A stretch of 45,612 nt of DNA from Cloacibacillus sp. (GTDB lineage Bacteria; Synergistota; Synergistia; Synergistales; Synergistaceae), in NCBI GenBank assembly GCA_036655895.1, contig JAVVPF010000004.1:62848-108459 (forward strand), read 5' to 3'. Numbering within the stretch: the stretch's first letter is position 1; each line of letters begins with the position of its first letter. The notes beneath the pieces are model-generated. The model was not told the DNA's origin. It was given only the letters and a program-made list of their open reading frames with translations, and did no database searches. The position numbers and the translations under genes were made by a program. Shown piece by piece: positions 41,149 to 45,612 of this stretch.

Positions 41149-42555
41149 ATGGACGCCAAACTGGACAGACTGGTAAAGTCATATCTTCCGAAGCTGGTTC
41201 AATGCGTCTGCGAAAGCACGCAGATAGCTAGCCTCTATAAAGAGGACGCAAGCGGCTTTCCCTACGGGCTTGAAATAGCGCGCGCCGCCGACCACGCGAT
41301 GGGCTGCGCGCAACACTTAGGCTTTACCGTGCGCGACCTTGACGGCAAAGTCTGCTGGGCCGAGTACGGAGAGGGCGACGAATACGTGGCGGCGATGGGC
41401 CATCTCGACGTCGTACCCCCGGGAGAGGGCTGGGTCTTCGATCCTTTCTGCGGCCAGGTGAAGAACGGCTACATTCTGGGCCGCGGCACGCAGGACGACA
41501 AAGGGCCGCTTTTTTCAACGCTCTTTGCCTTGAAGGCGGTGGCTGAGCTTGGCGTCCCCCTTTCAAAGAGGGTGCGTATAATTTTCGGCATGGACGAGGA
41601 AAGCGGCAAGATGCGCGACGTCGCGGCCTATCTCGCGTCGGAAAAGCCGCCCCTCTACGCCTTTACGCCGGACGGGGCCTACCCCGTCGTCAACACCGAA
41701 AAGGGAACTATAAAGTTCAAAGGCCGCGCCAGCTTTTCAGACGGAACCGAGGCGCCGCTTCGGCTAGAGAGCGTCTCGGGTGGAGAATCCCTTGGCTCCG
41801 TTCCCGCGCACGCGGAGGCGGTGCTTGTTGGCGCGCGCTCCGCGCTTGACGCGGCGGCGGCCATTCTTGCCAAGGCGGCGCGCACAAAGGGCTGGGAAAT
41901 CTCGCTGCGTTCAGAAGAGGGGCGCCTCACTCTTGCAGTCGCCGGCAAAGCGGCACACGCGACGCTTCCGTCACTTGGGGCAAACGCCGCGGGCAGGCTC
42001 CTTGTTCTGCTTAACAAAGCGAAGCTTGAAGGCGAAGCGGGCGCTTTCATCGAATTTCTCGCCACAAAGTTCGGCGTTGAGTCCGACGGCGCCTCTTTAG
42101 GCATCAAGGCCTCGCATCTGCACTGCGGCAACATCACGGTGAACCTCGCCATGATCGAGGGCGACGCCTCCGGCATGACCGTCACCTGCGGCATATACAT
42201 CCCCGCGGAGACCATTACCTTCGACCAGGTGCGCACCGTCATGTGCGATAATTTTACGCAGGCCGGCGCGAGCTTTGAACCGTTCGCCGAGACCGCGCCT
42301 ATGTACTACTCGCCGAACCATCCGCTCATAAAGACGCTCCAGGCGGGCTATTCCAACGCCACGGGCAAAGAGGCGACGCTGGTCAGCATGTGCGGCGGCA
42401 CGTATTCAAAGAGAATGCCGAACATGGTCCCCTACGGCGCCACCTTTGACGACGAGGACGACCGCGCGCACGGCGCGAACGAACGTCTGCTCATAACAAA
42501 CCTGATGGAGAGCACGCGGCTCATGGCCTACGCCATCTGGGAAATGGCAAAATGA
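41149..42555 (+). CDS. M20-family metallodipeptidase (PepV-like)
   Basis: A 468-residue di-zinc peptidase of family M20. Ligands and catalytic residues are in place: His85-x-Asp87 in AMGHLDVVPPGEGW, Asp116 in RGTQDDKGP, Glu150/Glu151 in FGMDEESGK, Asp in AFTPDGAYPVVNTEKG and the C-terminal histidine in DDRAHGANERL. The lid domain lies at about residues 190-340. PepV-type enzymes release amino acids from dipeptides, often with an N-terminal beta-Ala or D-residue. There is no clear Shine-Dalgarno in the 6-bp gap after ppnP, so translation is likely coupled. It overlaps the next gene by 4 bp (ATGA). Confidence 0.88.
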   Translation: MDAKLDRLVKSYLPKLVQCVCESTQIASLYKEDASGFPYGLEIARAADHAMGCAQHLGFTVRDLDGKVCWAEYGEGDEYVAAMGHLDVVPPGEGWVFDPFCGQVKNGYILGRGTQDDKGPLFSTLFALKAVAELGVPLSKRVRIIFGMDEESGKMRDVAAYLASEKPPLYAFTPDGAYPVVNTEKGTIKFKGRASFSDGTEAPLRLESVSGGESLGSVPAHAEAVLVGARSALDAAAAILAKAARTKGWEISLRSEEGRLTLAVAGKAAHATLPSLGANAAGRLLVLLNKAKLEGEAGAFIEFLATKFGVESDGASLGIKASHLHCGNITVNLAMIEGDASGMTVTCGIYIPAETITFDQVRTVMCDNFTQAGASFEPFAETAPMYYSPNHPLIKTLQAGYSNATGKEATLVSMCGGTYSKRMPNMVPYGATFDDEDDRAHGANERLLITNLMESTRLMAYAIWEMAK

Positions 42556-43730
42556 CGGACAACTTCGGAGATATCCGAAGAGCTTATAAATATATACTGA
42601 TATTTTTCCTCATCACCTTCATTAGCGCCTCTTTGGAGAGCGGCTACTACTTTCTGCTGCCGTACCTTGAAGGCAGCGGGATAGCGGCGGGGCTTCTTGG
42701 AGGCGCTGCGATGGGGGTCTGTTACGGCGTCTCTTTCGTCATCCGTCCGTTTATACCTGCGGTGGAACAGAGGATCGGGGACGAATGGATGCTGCGCTGC
42801 GGCTATATCTGCTTTTTTATAAGCGCCGCAGGCGTGGCAGCCGCCGCTGTTTCGATAAATCAGGTTATTTTTTGGCGGGGGCTTGCGGGCCTAGGGCTGA
42901 GCATGGTGGGCGTCTCGCTCACCGCCTATGAGAGAGAATTTATACCGGAGCACATAAGGGGCTACAGCATCGCGCTCATCACCACCGCGTACAGCCTGCC
43001 GTCGCTCGTCGTCGTGCCTCCGATGGAATATTTGATAGGACACGGCTTTTTTAAGACATATATCTTCTTTTTCCCGCTTCTCGTAGCAGTTGGCTTTTGG
43101 GCGGTTCTGAGGCTGCCCGGCATAAAAGGCGGCGGCGCGCAGGAAAATGAGGAAAAGGCGCTCTCCTACGCCGCGCTGCTCAAAGAGCCGAAGATACAGC
43201 TTTTTGCGCTCTCCGCCGCGCTCTTTGCCCTGACGGACGCGGGCCAGCTCACGTTCGTCCAACTGGCGAAGGAGATAGGGATGGCCGCCTCATATTTTTT
43301 CAGCGTATCTGCGGCTACGGCGCTCATCTTCAGGATCTTCTGCGGACGGCTGATAGACCTGCTTCCGCGAAAGATATGCGCCTCGGGCGCATGCGCTCTT
43401 ACGGCGGCTATGATGTTTACGATGACATTCGCCTCTACGCCAGCCGCGCTTATGATATGCGGCTTCCTCTTCGGCGTTGGGATGGGCTTCGGCTACCCCG
43501 CCTTTATGTGCATGACGCTTGATTTGGGCGGCAGAAAAAACGTGACGCGGCTTGCGGTCATATTCGGCCTCATCTATTCGGGACTTTTCTTCCTTACGCC
43601 GGTGGCGATGGAATTTTTGATAAAGCTGACCGGCGGCGCAGGGCCCGCCTACAGGCTCTTATATTTATCGGTGTTCGTAATATCCTCAGCACTCGTTCCA
43701 GTGAGCGCGAGGGTTTATAGATCAAATTAA
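42552..43730 (+). CDS. major facilitator superfamily transporter
   Basis: A 392-residue protein with about 12 hydrophobic helices in the MFS two-bundle layout and a central basic/charged loop (KGGGAQENEEKALSYAALLKEPK, about residues 195-217). The loop after helix 2 (IRPFIPAVEQRIGDEWMLRCGY) takes the place of the G-x-x-x-D-R MFS motif. The substrate cannot be read from sequence; placement between a dipeptidase and a ProC-like reductase suggests a peptide or amino-acid-derived compound, either imported or exported. It is translationally coupled to the dipeptidase gene. Confidence 0.8.
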   Translation: MTDNFGDIRRAYKYILIFFLITFISASLESGYYFLLPYLEGSGIAAGLLGGAAMGVCYGVSFVIRPFIPAVEQRIGDEWMLRCGYICFFISAAGVAAAAVSINQVIFWRGLAGLGLSMVGVSLTAYEREFIPEHIRGYSIALITTAYSLPSLVVVPPMEYLIGHGFFKTYIFFFPLLVAVGFWAVLRLPGIKGGGAQENEEKALSYAALLKEPKIQLFALSAALFALTDAGQLTFVQLAKEIGMAASYFFSVSAATALIFRIFCGRLIDLLPRKICASGACALTAAMMFTMTFASTPAALMICGFLFGVGMGFGYPAFMCMTLDLGGRKNVTRLAVIFGLIYSGLFFLTPVAMEFLIKLTGGAGPAYRLLYLSVFVISSALVPVSARVYRSN

Positions 43731-43754
43731 AATCTAAAAACAGGAGTGGTTATT

Positions 43755-44573
43755 ATGAAGATAGGATTCATGGGTTCAGGCGCCATCGCGGAGATTTTGA
43801 GCCAGAAGATCACGGCAAGCGGAGCCGCCAAGGCGAAAGATATTTTCCTCTATGACGTAAGCACGGAACGTCTTGCCTATATGAACGAGAAGTACGGCCT
43901 TTCGACCTGCGCGAAGCCGGGCGACATGGTTGCGGCGGCGGATTATGTCTTTATGTGCGTCCGCTCTGACAACGCCATCGAAATGGCGCGCACACTGTCC
44001 GCCTACGACTTCTCCGGCAAGGCGATAGTCTCGATTTCCTCCGGCATTCCCATGGCGCTCTATGAGAAGAACGTCCCGGGAGCCGCGGTAGCGCGCGCGC
44101 TGCCGAACCCGCCCAGCCGCATCGGACACGGCGTCGTAGCCGTCGCCTTCAACAACAAAATATCCGACGCCCAGAAGGCCGACCTCATGACGATCTTTGA
44201 GAGCATGGGCGTCTGCGTCGCGCTCGGCGAAGACAAGATCAACGCCATCACCTCTCTCACAGGCCCGGCGCCCGTCTACGCCTTCTTCCAGGGCATCGTG
44301 GAATCCGCGCTGCTTCTTGGCATAGACCACAAGAACGCCGCTAAGATGGCCTTCGGCACAATCGAAGGATGCCTCAAAGTCTGGGAGAACAACAAGGACA
44401 ACATCGGCGGCCTGCTTGCAGAGACAAGCACCCCCGGCGGCATCTCCGTGCGCCAGCTCTACAACCTCGAGCAGAACGCCTTCAAAGCGACGGTCAAGGA
44501 ATGCTACGAAGAGGGCTTCCTCAGAACAAAGGCCTACAGCGACAGCATCTCGCAGATGCTTAACGAAGAGTAG
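43755..44573 (+). CDS. proC: pyrroline-5-carboxylate reductase-like protein
   Basis: A 272-residue ProC-family protein. MKIGFMGSGAIAEILSQKI is the nucleotide loop; ALPNPPSRIGHGVVAV matches the M-P-N-x-P motif; SLTGPAPVYAFFQGIVESALLLGI and LLAETSTPGGISVRQLYNLEQNAFKATVKECYEEG give the dimerisation/substrate domain with the P5CR signature. ProC reduces 1-pyrroline-5-carboxylate to proline; related proteins reduce piperideine-carboxylates. In this window a HypD-like enzyme could make its substrate. I start at the ATG at 43755, 8 nt after AGGAG; the GTG at 43746 is unlikely. Confidence 0.85.
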   Translation: MKIGFMGSGAIAEILSQKITASGAAKAKDIFLYDVSTERLAYMNEKYGLSTCAKPGDMVAAADYVFMCVRSDNAIEMARTLSAYDFSGKAIVSISSGIPMALYEKNVPGAAVARALPNPPSRIGHGVVAVAFNNKISDAQKADLMTIFESMGVCVALGEDKINAITSLTGPAPVYAFFQGIVESALLLGIDHKNAAKMAFGTIEGCLKVWENNKDNIGGLLAETSTPGGISVRQLYNLEQNAFKATVKECYEEGFLRTKAYSDSISQMLNEE

Positions 44574-44597
44574 TTCTTCCCGCCATTTGCAGCAATT

Positions 44598-44650
44598 AAA
44601 AAAGCTCCCGAGCTCCGCGCGTCAACCGCGCGAGCTTCGGGAGCTTTTTG
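44598..44650 (+). terminator. rho-independent terminator of the symporter-proC group
   Basis: AAGCTCCCGAGCTC and GCGCG pair with CGCGCGAGCTTCGGGAGCTT, ending in a run of T (44645-44649) and starting with a run of A, so it may also work in the other direction. Confidence 0.88.
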
Positions 44651-44805
44651 CGCCGCCCGCGCAAAAATGCCGTGCGGTTACGGTTGTGAATAGAAGTAAA
44701 GGATGATAAAATAGACACGTCGTCAGCAATCAGTATTATTACCTATTTTATAATTTATGCTTCGACAAATTTATCCTATTCGCTTTATTTGGAGGTTTTA
44801 TTTTT

Positions 44806-45030
44806 ATGTCTAACGAAGATAAGGTGCATTTTACTCTTTTGATGATCGTTTCCGTGATAGTGATGATGGTCAACGTCCAGACGCTCTCGACAGCGAACCG
44901 CAGGGGCCTCTCCTCTATCGACTCGGCCTTCAGCGGATACCTCTCATCGACCGCGCAGAAATGGTCTGACGCCTCTATCAACCAGACCGTACAGGAAGAA
45001 CTGGAGATAGTTCAGGAACTACCCCAATAA
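44806..45030 (+). CDS. small membrane-anchored or exported protein, unknown
   Basis: A 74-residue protein: a short charged start (MSNEDK), a hydrophobic stretch VHFTLLMIVSVIVMMVNVQTL (about residues 7-27) and a polar tail rich in Ser, Gln and Glu. This fits a signal anchor with a small extracytoplasmic tail. GGAGG lies 10 nt upstream and a TATAAT at 44749-44754 may be its -10. It is not a family I recognise. Its last 12 bp overlap the convergent ABC ATPase gene. Confidence 0.6.
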   Translation: MSNEDKVHFTLLMIVSVIVMMVNVQTLSTANRRGLSSIDSAFSGYLSSTAQKWSDASINQTVQEELEIVQELPQ

Positions 45031-45612
45031 CGGCATCACCGCATGCTCCGGCGCCGTGAGGGAGACGCTCTCTCCCTCGCGGAATTGTGCCGCGGTCTTT
45101 TTCGCAGTCTCCGCGCGTATCACAGAATAGACGTCGTTTCCGCCTTCGCGGGACGGCGTCACGTTTATCACCGCAGAAAAAAGATCCTCGTGTATCTCTG
45201 ATATCTCTCCTCTTATGATATTCAAACCATATTCATGGCCGTGTTCGATGACGAAATTATGCGCGCGCACGCCTATATACCGCGTCTCTTGCGGCGCCGT
45301 CCCGTCATATCTGAAATCGGCGCCCCAGTCCAGCGCGCGCAGCAGGCCGTCTGCACGCGGTTCTACGCGCGAATAGTTCTTGCAGCCAGAAAGAATGGCC
45401 GAGGCTATCGTTGTCGGACGCTCAAAAAATTCCTTTACGCAGCGCACCTGCTCCGAACGCCCTTCGTTTATCACGCATACCTTGTCGCATAGCCTGTAGA
45501 CCTCGTCGCGGTTGTGCGAGACAAAGAGCGTAGTGCCCGAAAACTCGCGCAAAAGCCGCGAGAGGCGTATCTCGAGCTTCCATCTGAGAAAGCTGTCCAG
45601 CGCGGAAAGCGG
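45019..45612 (-). CDS. ABC transporter ATPase, molybdate (ModC)-like, 3' part only
   Basis: The gene enters from beyond the right edge, so the 5' part is missing. The visible 197 residues begin at the D-loop (PLSALDSFLRWKLEIRL), continue with the H-loop TTLFVSHNRDEVYRLCDKVCVINEGR, and end in a C-terminal domain (ETRYIGVRAHNFVIEHG onward) of the Mop/TOBE-like kind found in ModC. This suggests molybdate or tungstate uptake, or another oxyanion importer. The other transporter genes should lie to the right. Confidence 0.75.
   Translation of the reverse strand, partial: PLSALDSFLRWKLEIRLSRLLREFSGTTLFVSHNRDEVYRLCDKVCVINEGRSEQVRCVKEFFERPTTIASAILSGCKNYSRVEPRADGLLRALDWGADFRYDGTAPQETRYIGVRAHNFVIEHGHEYGLNIIRGEISEIHEDLFSAVINVTPSREGGNDVYSVIRAETAKKTAAQFREGESVSLTAPEHAVMPLLG

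Overview
The window looks like a chromosomal segment of an obligately anaerobic, amino-acid-fermenting bacterium. Three glycyl-radical enzymes with oxygen-sensitive activases, a FucO-type iron alcohol dehydrogenase, amino-acid aminotransferases, a Na+/amino-acid symporter, a dipeptidase and a ProC-like reductase all point that way. GC-rich coding sequence, strong Shine-Dalgarno sites and occasional TTG starts would fit a Synergistota gut anaerobe such as a Cloacibacillus relative, but that placement is inference from gene content. No rRNA or tRNA was seen.

Layout. 1-104 is homopolymer-rich, probably a contig edge. 105-5453: fucO (minus), then cardiolipin synthase, a membrane metallophosphoesterase and a YprB-like exonuclease (plus, coupled). 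5581-9631 (minus): GntR regulator, activase and a HypD-like glycyl-radical enzyme. 9980-12401: two PLP aminotransferases. 12527-15681 (minus): cbiQ-cbiO-larB-larC1, a nickel uptake/nickel-pincer cofactor set without the LarC2 half and without an S component. 16138-16386: small membrane protein.

16411-29431 is a complete type I-C CRISPR-Cas locus read leftward: cas5-cas8c(cas11c)-cas7-cas3-cas4-cas1-cas2, a leader and 72 repeats (71 spacers). The final base of the repeat changes in three blocks along the array (8, 5, 59 repeats), recording replacement of the template repeat. Cas3 sits between cas7 and cas4. A strong internal start in cas8c predicts Cas11c.

Upstream of the cas operon (29637-29790) is the most interesting element: a lone degenerate repeat with its own likely promoter, followed by a guide-like stretch whose first 14 nt are identical to a site 130 bp away. 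The 34-nt protospacer there would cover the -35 box of the cas promoter. This is the architecture of a crRNA-like autoregulator (CreR type), which would let Cascade repress its own operon.

29941-36449 (minus) is one operon with two different glycyl-radical enzymes and two different activases, one of which lacks the usual ferredoxin insert. A FadR-type GntR regulator (36753-37526) lies upstream. A near-identical 23-bp operator lies just after the predicted start sites of this operon and of a saccharopine/lysine-dehydrogenase-like gene (37865-39043), with a weaker copy near the regulator's own promoter; the three probably form one regulon. 39257-44573 (plus) runs symporter, PpnP-like protein, M20 dipeptidase, MFS transporter and ProC-like reductase: amino-acid/peptide uptake and turnover. 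The window ends in a small membrane-anchored protein and the 3' part of a molybdate-type ABC ATPase gene.
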